A stretch of DNA of 64,000 bases. Origin: Anomaloglossus baeobatrachus (taxonomy: Eukaryota > Chordata > Amphibia > Anura > Aromobatidae). The position numbers and the translations under genes were made by a program. Positions 33,086 through 43,963 of this stretch are shown piece by piece. The stretch covers positions 440,737,279-440,801,278 of the forward strand of contig NC_134354.1 of the NCBI RefSeq assembly GCF_048569485.1, written 5' to 3'. Each line of letters opens with the position of its first letter. Within the stretch, counting starts at the first letter, position 1. The notes under the pieces are model-generated. The model worked only from the letters and a program-made list of their open reading frames with translations. It did no database searches and was not told the DNA's origin.

Positions 33086-33245
33086 GCCCACCCCTCTGCA
33101 CTCCGGAGTGGTGTGCCCGCCCCTTTGCCTTCCGAGCGGTGTGCCCGCCCCTCTGCCCTCCGAGAGGTGTGCTTGCCCCTCTGCCCTCCGAGCGGTGTGC
33201 TCTCCCCTCTGCCCTCCGAGCGGTGGGCCCGCCCCTCTGCCTTTT
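33086..33245. repeat. 28-bp GC-rich minisatellite, 5-6 copies
   Basis: Units of the type GTGTGCCCGCCCCTCTGCC plus CTCCGAGCG repeat every 28 bp directly after the end of U2 unit C. Long frames on both strands come from the period and composition. Confidence 0.85.
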
Positions 33246-33590
33246 GGCGCTGAGTGTCCAGCGCCTGCTCTCCAAGGCTGTGTGTCTGGCACCTGCCCTC
33301 TGTGGCTTGTTCAGTGCTTTGTGGCCTTCCAGTTCTGTGTACCACCCCCCAGAGTTGTGTGTAATGCTCAGTGCTGTGTTCCCCGCCACCCATGCTGTGT
33401 ATCACCCAGGTTTGTGTTCCCCCCAGTGATGTCAGGGCTCTGCAAGTGTGTGCAGCCCCCCTCTGCCCTGTGCCTTTCCAATGCTGTGTATCACCCCATG
33501 TTGTGCTCCCCCAGTGATGTCCGCGCCCCTAGTAGTGATGTCTGTACTCTGAAAGTGCTGTCCGTGCCCTAGTCCTCCCAGTGATGTCTG
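33246..33590. repeat. Degenerate GC-rich minisatellite
   Basis: Looser variants of GCTGTGT(A/T)(C/T)CCCCCC and similar words, bridging the 28-bp array and the GTGATGTCTGTGCCCCCAG array. No gene is visible. Confidence 0.55.
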
Positions 33591-34238
33591 GGCCTCCCCA
33601 GTGATGTCTGTGCCCCAGCCCCTTTTGTGATGTCTGTGCCCCCCAGTGATGTCTGTGCCCCCAGTGATGTCTGTGCCCCAGCCCCTTTTGTGATGCCTGT
33701 GCCCCCAGCCCCTCATGTGATGTCTGTGCCCCCAGCCCCTCTTGTGATGTCTGTGCCCCCAGCCCATCTTGCGTTGTGTATGCCCCCCAGCCCCTCTTGT
33801 GATGTCTGTGCCCCCAGTGATGTCTGTGCCTTTAGCCCTTCTTGCGTTCTTTATGCCCCCCAGCCCCTCTTGTGATGTCTGTGCCCCCAGTGATGTCTGT
33901 GCCTTCAGCCCCTCTTGTGATGTCTGTGCCCCCAGCCCCTCTTGCGTTGTGTATGCACCCAGCACCTCTTGCGCTGTATATGCCCCCGTGTCTCCTGTGG
34001 TGTGTATGCCCCCTCAGCTCCTCTTGTGTTTGCCTCCAGCCTCTCCTTTGATGTGTATGCCCCCGCGTCTTCTGTGACTTATACATCACATTGGAGATGC
34101 TTGGGGCATATACATCACAGGAGACACTGGGGAAATACATAACACAGGAGGGGCTGGGGACATATATATCATAGGAGGGGCTGGGGGCATTTACATCACA
34201 GGAGGGGCTGTGGGCATTAACATCAAAGGAGGGGCAGG
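33591..34238. repeat. GTGATGTCTGTGCCCCCAG minisatellite
   Basis: Variable units of about 20-30 bp, GTGATGTCTGTGCCCCCAGC with or without CCCTCTT, from 33591 to about 34080. They continue in inverted form (ACATCACAGGAGGGGCTGGG) to 34238. Related units resume at 39735 on the far side of the gypsy element, so the array was interrupted by that insertion. Confidence 0.8.
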
Positions 34239-34478
34239 TGTTGTGAATGTCGTCTGTGTGGGTGCTGTTTTGAAGCTCCCTTTGGTGGCCAGGAATGGTA
34301 GTGGAGCTGAATTTGAGCCTGTGACTCAGACAGGTGTCGGTGTTAATTGGAAATTAGGGAAGTCCTATTGCACACAAGTCTGGTCTACATAGGAGAGCAC
34401 TTTTTGCCTTACTGGCGTCAGTTATAATTGTATATTCCTCAGTCTCTGCTCCTGGCTTAGAGTTCCTGGTTTACACCT

Positions 34479-34990
34479 TAGGCTGCTTTCACACATCAGT
34501 TTTTTGGCATCAGGCACGATCCGGCAAAAAAACTGATGCGACCGTTCCGGCAACAAAACGGATCAGTTGCATCAGTTATTTCCATCAGTTCCTAAAGTTT
34601 TTTGACAGATCCAGTGTGATACTGAGCATGCTCAGTTCAAAAAAACTGATCCGGCGGCCGGATCTGTTTTTTCGCCGCATTACGCCGGATCTGGCATCCA
34701 TAGGCTTCCATTATAAAACACGCCGTATGGCACCGGATCCGGCGCAATCCGTTTTTTTTGCCAGACACAAAAACGTTCACTTCAACGTTTCATCCGGCCA
34801 CCGGACAAGTAAATTTTACCGGATCCGGCAAAAAACGGATGAAACGCAAGGCCATCCGGCACAATCCGGCGCTAATGAAAGTCTAAGGGGGAAAGAACGG
34901 ATCCGGCAGCAACAGACGCCGGATCCGTTTTTTCATGTTTTTGCCGGATTGTGCCTGATGGCAAAAAACTGATATGTGAAAGCAGCTTTA
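34479..34990. mobile_element. Foldback MITE with GGCTGCTTTCACACATCAG ends
   Basis: TAGGCTGCTTTCACACATCAG at the left and its complement at the right. The interior consists of GGATCCGGCAAAAAACGG-like words on both strands. Same superfamily as the MITE at 9731-10217. It interrupts the gypsy fossil. Confidence 0.75.
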
Positions 34991-35255
34991 GGGTCCTTGT
35001 TTTTCCTTGTTTCGCTTTCTATCTGTGTGGTAGGGTTCTTTCTAATGCTGAGCGGCAGAGGTTTAGACGTGGTGACGCGTCTCACACTATTTCTGTCTGC
35101 CTTAAACGGGAAAAGAGATTTGCTCGTTCATTTACTGTACTGTGCAATCTAAATTTCTTTTGTCCGTCTCTTTGATTTGCTCCTTGTCCTCATTTTCGGC
35201 TATGGCCTTTCTTGATTCAGGGGCCGCCCTGAACCTGATGGATTTTGGTTTTGCT

Positions 35256-35810
35256 AAAGCGGGCTTTACATGCTACAACATATCTAACGATGTGTCGGCG
35301 GGGTCACGTTGTAAGTGACGCACATCCGGCATCGTTAGTGTTGCTGTAGCGTGTGACAGCTACGTGCGATTGCGATTGAACGTAAAACCGTTCATTGCAT
35401 ACACGTCGTTCATTTCCTTAAAATTGCACGTCGGGTTGTTCAATGTTCCCGAGGTATCACACATCGCGGTGTGTGACACCCCGTGAACGATGAACAGATC
35501 TTACCTGCGTCCCGCAGGTAATGCGGAAGGAAGGAGGTGGGCGGGATGTTTACATCCCGCTCATCTCCGCCCTTCCACTTCTATTGGCCGGCTGCCGCGT
35601 GATGTCGCTGTGACGCCGAACGTCCCTCCCACTCCAGGAAGTGGATGTTCGCCGCCCACATCAAGGTCGTATGGAAGGGTAAGTACGTGTAACGGCAAAT
35701 AATCGTTTGTGCGACACAGTCAACAAATTGAACGTGCCGCACATACGATGGAGGTGGGTACGATCGCATACGGTATTGTATGTGATATCGTAAGGTGTAA
35801 AGCAGGCTTA
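35256..35810. mobile_element. Foldback MITE with AAGCGGGCTTTACATGC ends
   Basis: The left end AAGCGGGCTTTACATGC is mirrored by GTAAAGCAGGCTT at the right. Inner words (CGATGTGTCGGCGGGGTCACG, CGTGTGACA) are shared with 19922-22493 and 51358-51942. It interrupts the gypsy fossil. Confidence 0.75.
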
Positions 35811-36287
35811 AGAATTGTGGTTTTCCTATGGTACCTTTACAAAATCCTATTCCTTTAAGGGGCATTGATGCTACTCCCCTAGCTGAAAATAAACCCCAGT
35901 TTTGGACCCTGATAACTATGAAGGTTGCGCCAGCTCATCAGGAGGATTGTAAATTTTTAGTATTACACAACTTGCACGATACTTTGGTACTGGGATTCCC
36001 TTGGCTGCAGACCCATAATCCAGTTCTTGATTGGAGATCCTTGTCTGTGGTTAGTTGGGGTTGTCAATGTGTGCATAATGATCTTTCTGTGCTGTCTATT
36101 TCCCCCCCGGCGCATGATGTACCTGAATGCCAGATTTTCTTGATGTTTTTAATGTGACTGGTTCTGATCCTTTGCCCCCCCCCCCACAGGGAGTGTGTTT
36201 GTGCCATTGACTTGGTGCCAGGTTGCAAGTTTCCTAAGGGATGGATCTTCATTCTATCTGTTCCCGAACATGATGCTATGAAAACCT

Positions 36288-37286
36288 ACTGTATTTTTCG
36301 GACTATAAGATGCACTTTTTTCCCCCAAATGTTGGGGGAAAGTGGGGGGTGCGTCTTATAGTCCGAATGAAGGGCTGCGGGGAATGAGGGTGCTGCGGTG
36401 GAGCGGGTCATCGGGGGCACGAGCAAGCTGCAGCAGCGTCTGCCGTGACCACGTGGGCCTGCTCATTACATATGCACACCCATCCTCCCGCCCATCTCTC
36501 AGTGCTGAAGCCGGCGCTGACAGGTAGGTGGGGGGTGCGCGCATACTAAACAGCCAGCCCGCATGATCACCCCTGGCAACTACAGCCTGGAGTGATCATG
36601 TGCGGCTGTATTCACTGCTCCCCGCACATCATCATCAGCGCGTGGGGCAGTGAATCAGTACACTCACCGTTCCCCTGCAGCACCGCAATGTCCTCCTGTC
36701 TGCCGGCCACGCTGTGTGGAGACTAGCGGTGCTCACAGCGATGATGTCATCGCTGTGCGCACATGTCCACACAGCCGCGCCAGCACAGACACAAGGACAT
36801 CGCGATGCTGTAGGGATCGTGGCCGGCTCCACACAGCGCTGTTGGCACAGACGGGAGGAGGAGCGATGCTGCGTGGAGCGAGGAAAGGGGAGTATAAACG
36901 TTTATTTATTTATTTTTTTTGTGTGTGCCACAGGATGCAGGATATATAGCAGGATGGGGGTATATGAGCAGGATATGGGGTATATGAGCAGGATGATGGC
37001 ATATGAGCAGGATGATGGCATATAGAAGGATGATGGCATATAGCAGGATGATGGCGTATATAGCAGGATGGAGGTATATAGCAGGATGGGAGCACATACC
37101 AGGATGGGGGTATATAGCAGGATACGGCCATATGCCATGATGGGGAATATAGCAGGACAGGATGCGGCCATATGCCAGGATGGGGTATATAGCATGATGC
37201 GGCCATATTCCGGGATGAGGTATATAGCAGGATGGGAGTACATACCAGGATGACAGTATATAGCAAGATGGGGCTATACCAGAATG

Positions 37287-37337
<51 letters not shown>

Positions 37338-37530
37338 AGGCAGGAGGATCATTACCAGGATGGGGTACCTTAGTAGAGAATTTGGGGACATTACCCCCAT
37401 AAAAGTGTCAGCAGCAGATCCTCGCCCCATAACAGTGTGTCATGACCACATTTTCTGCTAAAAATGTTATTTTCCTATTTTCCTTCTCTAAAACCAGGGT
37501 GCGTCTTATGGTCCCAAAAATACGGTATAT
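36288..37530. mobile_element. MITE with ACTGTATTTTTCGGACTATAAG ends
   Basis: The left end GTATTTTTCGGACTATAAG and the right end (complement TACCGTATTTTTGGGACC) are inverted. Between them are a GC-rich hairpin (36390-36830), a minisatellite (36940-37270) and an AT microsatellite (37291-37335). It is longer than the usual few hundred bp because of these arrays. It interrupts the gypsy fossil. Confidence 0.65.
36940..37335. repeat. TATAGCAGGATG minisatellite and (AT)n tract
   Basis: Variable units of about 18-24 bp (GGATGNNGGTATATAGCA) to about 37270, then a pure AT run at 37291-37335. Both lie inside the MITE at 36288-37530. Confidence 0.85.
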
Positions 37531-39734
37531 TAAGGAGTCATTGGAGAAAGGTCATATTAGACCATCCTCGTCACCTATGGGTGCCGTTTTTTTCTTTGCA
37601 TCCAAGAAGGATTGGTCGTTGAGACGTTGTATTGACTATTGTGTCCTTAATAAAATCACTATTAAATATCAGTATCCATTACCCTTGATGTCAAACCTAT
37701 TTTCCAGAGTAAAGGGAGCTAAGTGGTTTACGAAACTTGATCTTAGGGAAGCATACAATCTCATTCAAATTAAGGAGGGTGATGAATGGAAGACGGCCTT
37801 TAATACCCCTGAGGGGCATTTTGAGTACCTAGTGATGCCTTTTGGGCTCACTAATGCCCCTTCCGTCTTTCAATTATTCATGAATGATATTTTTCAGGAG
37901 CTAATTGGCAAATTTCTGATTGTCTATTTGGATGATATCTTGATTTTTTTCTGATGATTGGGATACTCATGTGCAGCAGGTTTGGAAAGTTTTTCAGATA
38001 CTTAGGGAACATTCGCTGTACGTTAAGGGATCAAAATGTCTCTTTGGCGTGCAGAAAATGTCCTTTTTGGGGTTTATTTTGTCCCCGGCTTCTACTGAAA
38101 TGGATCCGGTCAAAGTTCAGGCCATTCATGACTGAGTTCAGCCAACCTCTTTGAAATTCCTTCCAAAATGTCTGGGTTTGACAATTTCTACCGTAAAATT
38201 ATAGGCAATTTCTTGAGTGTGGTTAAGCCTTTGACTGATTTGACCAAAAAGGGAGCTGATGTTGAGAATTGGACTTCAGAAGCAATTATGGCCTTCCAAG
38301 AGCTTAAAAAGAGGTTCACGTCTGCCCCAGTCCTGTGGCAACCTGATGTTTTTCTTCCATATCTTCCATTTCAAGTGGAGATAGATGCCTCAGAGATTGG
38401 AGCAGGTGCAGTTTTGTCTCAAAGAGATCCTAGTACTTCCAAGCTTAAGCCTTATGTCGCCTTCTTCTCTCGGACGTTTTCTCCATCTGAACGAAATTAT
38501 GATGTTGGTAATCGGGAATTATTGGCAATGAAGTGGGCCTATGAGGAATGGAGACACTGGCTGGAGGGGGCGAGACATCAAATTGTGGTGCTCACTGATC
38601 ATAAGAATCTGACCTATCTTTAATCTGCCAAGAGACTGAATTCTAGACAGGCTAGGTGAGCTCTATTTTTTACAAGTCTCAATTTTGTGGTCTCTTTACT
38701 TCCGGGCACTAAGAATATTAAAGCCGATGCTCTGTCTAGGAGTTTCTTTGCTGATTCTCTGGATGTTGCGGAGCCATCTAACATTCTGAATGAAGGTATA
38801 GTTCTCTCTGCTATTTTGCCTGATTTAAGGTTAGCACTTCAGAGATTTCAGGGGGACAAACCCGAGAGATGTCCCGTGGGGAAGCTTTATGTTCCTGATC
38901 AATGGAGGACTAGAGTTTTGTCTCAGATTCATTGTTCCGTATTGGCTGGTCATCCTGGGATTTTTGTACTAGGGATCTTGTGAGTAGGTCTTTTTGGTGT
39001 CTTTCTTTGTCTCGGAATCCCAGGAGTTTCATGCAATCTTGTGGGATTTGTTCCAGATCCAAACCTTGTTGTGCACTTCTAGTGGGTTGTTGTTACCATT
39101 ACCTGTGCCTAAGAGACCCTGGACTCATATTGCTATGGATTTTATTTCGGATCTTCCTGTCTCTCAAAGGATGACGGTTATTTGGGTTATTTGTGACAGA
39201 TTCTCTAAGATGGTCCATTTGGTACCATTACCAAAGTTGCCTTCTTCTAGCTAGCTCTCCTGCAGGAAAAGGGATTTTCTCCCTGTCTAATTTGATTATT
39301 TGCTCTTCTGTATTTTGTGTCCTTTTTGGTATTTTGTTCTCCCATTATTCACAGGAGTAACTGATATAGTGGGGGTTAGGTCGTTCGACCTCCACGGCCA
39401 TTTTTACTATCAGGAGTTTGGTATTTTTCTACAGGGATTTTGTACTGACCACAATCAGTTTCCTTTCCTTTTCTTTGTATCAAGTTAGTTGGGCCTCGCC
39501 TTTGGTAAATCTGTTTTTTCCTATCTGTGTATTGTGTTTTCCTACATCACCATAATCTTTGCAGGCTGTGACGAGGCGTCTAGGTTTTTAGGAACGCTCC
39601 ACAGCTACTTCTAGTGTGGTCTGATAGTTAGGGGATTGAGGTCAGCCCAGGTTCCAACTACTCCTGTTTTCTTGGTGTTTTTTCACCAATGGGAGTTTTT
39701 TGTAATCTTCCACAGTTACCGGATCATAACAGGC

Positions 39735-40030
39735 AATGGGCATTTACATCACAGGAGGGGCTGGGTGCATATATATATCCCTAGCCTCTCATGTGATGTA
39801 TGTGCCCCTAGTATCTCCTGTGATGTATATACAGCAGTCCCAGCGTCTCCTATCTGATGTATATATGTCAGTCCCAGTGTCTGCTATGTGATGTATATGC
39901 CCCCAGCCCCTCCAGTAATGTATTTGCCTTCAGCGTCTCCTGTGATGTATATACAGCAGTCCCAGTGTTTCCTATGTGATGTGTGTGCCTCCAGCATCTC
40001 CTGGGATGTATATACAGCGTCTGTTATGTG
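39735..40030. repeat. Minisatellite, right part
   Basis: Units like GTGATGTATATGCCCCCAGC and ATCACAGGAGGGGCTGGG, related to 33591-34238. It continues the array interrupted by the gypsy fossil. Confidence 0.7.
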
Positions 40031-40829
40031 ATGTATATGAGTTACCAATCTTATTATCACAAGGAGTTGACTGTGCTCCAGACCGAAACAAACCAGAAAA
40101 AGCAGCTGGGAGAAGAAATATGATTAGTATCACCAAACATCACAACCGCACCACAGAGAAGCAGCTCCATCCACCAGAGTAAGGGTGAGTAAATTGTAGA
40201 ACCAAATATAGCAGGGTAATTTTCACATTGATAATTTTGTGTGGCCCCCAAAGGTTGGTAGAAATTTCCAAATGGCCCTTGGCAGAAAAATGGTTCCCTG
40301 CTATAAACCCTACTCGATGAACATGGCGCTGCTTATGTTTTAGCAAATCTTTTATCTAATGGATGTACAATTGAATTTCAGGGAATTTTAATTTGAAGAT
40401 ATATAAATTAACTTTCGGCTAGTGGAGGAAATTTATTGATTACCTCACTGAATATTTAATTTAAATTAATGCTAATATGACTACTTTTGTCGCCCTTCCA
40501 AATTAATCATCTCTAAGATTTATTGAGTCTGGATTCTTTGGTTCTAGTGATTATTAACATTAGAGTTTGGAAGAAAAAAAAAAAATAGTTTTAGAAATTA
40601 AATAATTTTAATGAGATGGCCCTTACTTAGAAAAGAGAGTCGCATAAGGTTCCCAAGACTGAATCTTCTGGGTAACCTCTGAAATAATCAAAGAAAAAAT
40701 TTATATGTAAAGGGAATAATGATTTCCGTCAGCCTGAGTCTGTAATCACGCCTTTTTTCAACTCAAATGAAATCCTTTCTCTTCAATCTCTAATTTGTTT
40801 TAAACACACAGATTTAGAGCAGTTGATCT
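40031..40829. other. Unassigned AT-rich sequence
   Basis: I see no gene or clear repeat. A short stretch at 40055-40190 with a GTGAGT-like donor was checked as a possible exon, but its frames stop early. Confidence 0.5.
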
Positions 40830-41227
40830 GAAAGGGAATCTGTCACCAGGTTTTTGTTACCTCTTCTAAGAGCAGCATGATGTAGGGAAAGAGATCTTGA
40901 TAACAACGAGGTATCGGTTTACTGGGTGCAGCAGTTGTGACACACAGTTTTAGATGTAGCAGGGCTCAGAACACTAACTCCACCCACACCACAGTGTTCT
41001 GTGTACATTGTATAGTAACAGTTAGCTGCTAATCAGTGCAGGAGGCATGGTTCAACCAGGGCTCAGGTAGGATCTAATCCGGGCAGTGATAATCTGCTGC
41101 TGATAAAACATTAATTTGTATTGAAACAAGCCTAATTAGTGAAATATCCCTTAACTCAGTTGCTCAGCCCCTATCCCATGCTGCTCTAAGGTTACATTTC
41201 AAAAACCTGCTGACAGACTCCTTTTAA
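40830..41227. mobile_element. Foldback MITE with AAAGGGAATCTGTCACCAGG ends
   Basis: The left end AAAGGGAATCTGTCACCAG and the right end CTGCTGACAGACTCCTTTTAA are inverted repeats, and AGAGCAGCATG/CATGCTGCTCT is an inner pair. Family as at 47361, 50482 and 56165, with TTAA kept only at the right border. Confidence 0.75.
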
Positions 41228-42123
41228 AACCAGTTACAAGGTTGAATATTTGGAGAATATGGGTTGTAAGATCTTATAAAATTCACCCTGAGAAACCATC
41301 ATGGCCAAGAAAGTTTATCATTTTTAAGGATTTATTGGCATTACTTATTTTTAAACTGTTGACATTTGTTTTGTTTTTTTTCATATCTATTTCCTATTTA
41401 AAAAAAAAATAAAAAATACATTGACTACAAGTTCCAGTGGAAGATGCTGGGACATTAGCAGCAATAGACAGACTGTGATCCTTTTTCTATAGCATGTTTC
41501 TAACAAAAATGTTTTGTTTTCAACAGAATTTTATTATTTAAAATTCTACAGTGCAATGGAATTTTTTCCATTGGCTTCTGTGTAGCATATAAAGAAAACA
41601 GCATAAAAAACAACAACAAATATTTTATTTTTTTTTTTTTTTAAAGATTTAAAAATGCATAAAGAAAAAAAGTGTGGGGAGGATGTATTTTGCCATTATT
41701 TTAAATTATTTAATTATTAATGGAGCATGTTAAAAAAAAGACAACACAAGACGATCAGTATTTGGCATTCAGTTTTAATTAAAAAAAGAAAAAAAAAAAG
41801 AATAGTGTTACATATAGCTTGCTATTTGTGAATGTGACGTGTAAAAGACCTGGTTGTCTTAACAGTGAAAGATTACACACTGGAGCAAGACATATTAAAA
41901 ACCTAAGAAAAAGGTTATGCGGGATTATATAGTTCAATGCTTTATAAGTTGTGACAGACTGGACTCTGCTTTCACTATATTTTTGGTTAACTTTACATGA
42001 CTTGAATATTGAGTATGTTCTTGGCAGCACTACCTGCTCTGTCCTAATAAACCATTAATAGCATTATAGGTTACATACATTCAGCCTCATAGATACAGCT
42101 TTACTATATTTACAGGGTAATAT
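41228..42123 (-). other. RASA4 3' UTR and downstream flank
   Basis: Follows the RASA4 stop codon on the minus strand. It is AT-rich, without frames of interest. The first AATAAA on the minus strand is at 41624-41629, about 500 nt past the stop, and another is at 41530-41535; either could be the polyadenylation signal. The transcript end is not determined by this. Confidence 0.4.
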
Positions 42124-42254
42124 TTACATTTCCAGTAAGTACTTTTTTTCCTGGTCAGCAAAATTTGGCGAATCAGCCAGGAAAGAATCATGAGCAGCTT
42201 CCAGGTCTTTGAGTATGTGGAAAAGCTGTGTAGTGATGTCCTTTCTAGCAGGAT
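42124..42254 (-). CDS. RASA4: RASA4, last coding exon
   Basis: 131 bp, with acceptor TTTCTCTTTTAG just before 42254 and stop TAA at 42124-42126. It supplies the last 42 residues, starting DPARKDITTQLFHILKDLE and ending KKYLLEM. Mammalian RASA4 ends similarly with a short helix (LLRVLQDLREAH) and LLELQT, whereas RASAL1 ends differently, which supports RASA4 (CAPRI) over its paralogues. The helix probably packs behind the PH/Btk unit, but its role is not established. The first codon (Asp) is split with the previous exon; the frame joins correctly. Confidence 0.88.
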
Positions 42255-42704
42255 CTAAAAGAGAAATATATATATTTTTTAAATAATAAGATTTTGATCT
42301 ATGCTATATTCACAGCCCCACCGCATAACTCCAAGCAGCCAATAGTGCTCAGTGCGAGACTGCTAGAGTATCACCATATAGCGGGATCCTTCAGGATTTA
42401 CATGTTCCCAGGGCCTAAAGCCTGATTGACGGCTCTTCATCTGGCCAAACTCACAATGGAAGAGCTGTCAATCGCTGCGTGGAGAAAGCAAACGTAAAAA
42501 TATAGGCCCGGATTCATCATCATCATCGTCATCGTTGTTTCTCCACTTTTCTGGAATAATTGTGTTTTTCTAACAATTTCCCGTCACCTGGAGGAGTTTT
42601 TCCCCTTTTTTTTCAGTATATAATATGGTAAAATGAATGGTGTTTTTCAAAAGTACAACTTGTCCTTCAAAAACCACAGTAAGAGTGGAGTGAAAGCAAA
42701 TTAC

Positions 42705-42760
42705 CTGTTAGGTGAGATTTGATGCTTTTATCATGTTTTGTTATTTCCAAGTACTTTTCC
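42705..42760 (-). CDS. RASA4: RASA4, penultimate coding exon (56 bp)
   Basis: A small exon between acceptor TTGTATCTACAG and donor GTAATTTG. It encodes (R)EKYLEITKHDKSIKSHLT with split codons at both ends that fit the neighbours. This is the least conserved part of RASA4 tails. It is assigned because phases, splice signals and length all match and because it bridges the exons at 45906 and 42124 in one frame. Confidence 0.8.
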
Positions 42761-42825
42761 CTGTAGATACAAAGAGTATTTAGTTTAACATTATGCCTAC
42801 TGTTAGGTAAAAATCTTCTTGTTAC

Positions 42826-43247
42826 CGTTTTGATTTTGAATAGCGCAGTCAAACACCATAGAAAGCACTGAATCACTGTGCATGATCACGTTTAAAATGC
42901 TATCAGATAAAAGTGCAATCAAAAGTGACCTCATCTGTAAAGTTGTAGCCCCATTTGTAAACATTGGGTAGATGTTGGCCAAACAATCACAAACAATCCC
43001 TTGGTCAACCGCTATCTCCCCCAGGTCTCCGATATACGTTTTGATTTTGAATAGCGCAGTCAAACACCATAGAAAGCATTGAATCACTGTGCATGATCAC
43101 GTTTTCAATGCTATCAGATAAAAGTGCAATCAAAAGTGACCTCATCTGCAAAGTTGTAGCCCCATTTGTAAACATTGGGTAGATGTTGGCCAAACAATCA
43201 CAAACAATCCCTTGGTCAACCGCTATCTCCCCCAGGTCTCCGATATA
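42826..43247 (-). repeat. 211-bp tandem duplication with coding-like sequence
   Basis: Two direct copies (42826-43036 and 43037-43247) differ at only about four positions, so the duplication is recent. On the minus strand each copy reads YIGDLGEIAVDQGIVCDCL, then ANIYPMFTNGATTLQMRSL and LMSMVFDCAIQNQN-like text, without stops. The upstream copy is preceded by an acceptor-like TTTTGTTGTACAG (about 43300) with an open frame DKQLREHSQLRPSTYIG. Because 211 is not a multiple of 3, the second copy is out of frame with the first. It lies in a RASA4 intron. I do not recognise the protein; it could be an exon fragment of another gene or of a transposon. Confidence 0.75.
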
Positions 43248-43397
43248 CGTTGATGGTCTTAGCTGAGAGTGTTCTCTCAGCTGCTTATCTCCTGTACAAC
43301 AAAAGGATAGGAAACTGTGTCCTTCTCTTCCCTGACATGAGTCAGAAGGCCCCTTTACACATTAGACTTTAGTCTGTGTATGTTAGCTATTACTATT

Positions 43398-43815
43398 AGG
43401 CTATGTGCGCACAGTGCGTTTTTCGCGGCGTTTTTGCGCGTTTTTCGGGTGCGTTTTTGGCCTCAAAACTGCATGACTTTGCTTCCCCAGCAAAGTCTAT
43501 GAGTTTTCATTTTTGCTGTCCGCACACAACTTTTTTTTTTTAAGCTGCATTTTTGAGCTTGGAAAAAAAAATGGACATGTCAATTCTTTCCTGCGTTTTT
43601 CTGCGTTTTCCCCCCATGCAATGCATTGGAAAAACGCAGCAAAACGCAGAGATCAAAAACGCAGCAAAACGCAGCCAAAAACGCACCAAATCGTGGTAAA
43701 AACGCATGCATTTTTTTACGCGTTTTTTCGACGTGGGTGCGTTTTTGTGCGTTTTTAGCGGCCAAAAACGCACAAAAACGCAGTGTCAAAAAAACGCAGT
43801 GTGTGAACTTAGCCT
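43398..43815. mobile_element. Foldback MITE with AGGCTATGTGCGCACAGTGCG ends
   Basis: The left end AGGCTATGTGCGCACAGTGCG and the right end CGCAGTGTGTGAACTTAGCCT are inverted. The interior repeats GCGTTTTT and AAAAACGC words. Intronic to RASA4. Confidence 0.75.
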
Positions 43816-43963
43816 AACTGTATGTGGGCTAAAACGGTTCATAACAGAACAACTTGAACATGTTTTATGGCCATGACACACTAAGGAAGCTTCTGTAATG
43901 TTTAAGAGGGCGAACCAAATTATTAGTGTTCCAAAGCAGCATGTAACTGTAGAGTGACTACTA

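Larger units (their letters stand above)
34239..39731 (+). mobile_element. Old Ty3/gypsy element, fossil, badly broken
   Basis: Runs from TGTTGTGAATG to CATAACA and sits in a minisatellite present on both sides; I see no clean target duplication. Order of parts on the plus strand: LTR and leader remnant, protease-region pieces (about 35195-36160), reverse transcriptase (about 37530-38160), RNase H (to about 38640), zinc-binding and integrase pieces (about 38690-39260), and a 3' LTR remnant. The pol sequence resembles that of the chromovirus at the right edge. The element is broken at many places (more than five) and was later hit by three MITEs (34479, 35256, 36288). It is the oldest LTR element here. 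Confidence 0.8.

Noticed and set aside
33086-34080. Regularly spaced repeats resembling a CRISPR array
   Set aside because: The units are contiguous minisatellite copies without unique spacers, and the genome is a vertebrate's.
33003-34142. Many Cys/Pro-rich frames of 60-190 codons
   Set aside because: All follow the period of GC-rich minisatellites and exist on both strands; no start, splice or domain evidence.
36902-37430. Tyr/Ile/Pro-rich frames of 110-170 codons
   Set aside because: Produced by the TATAGCAGGATG minisatellite and the AT run.
40055-40190. Possible exon with a GTGAGT-like donor
   Set aside because: Frames stop early, no convincing acceptor, and it lies downstream of the RASA4 3' end.
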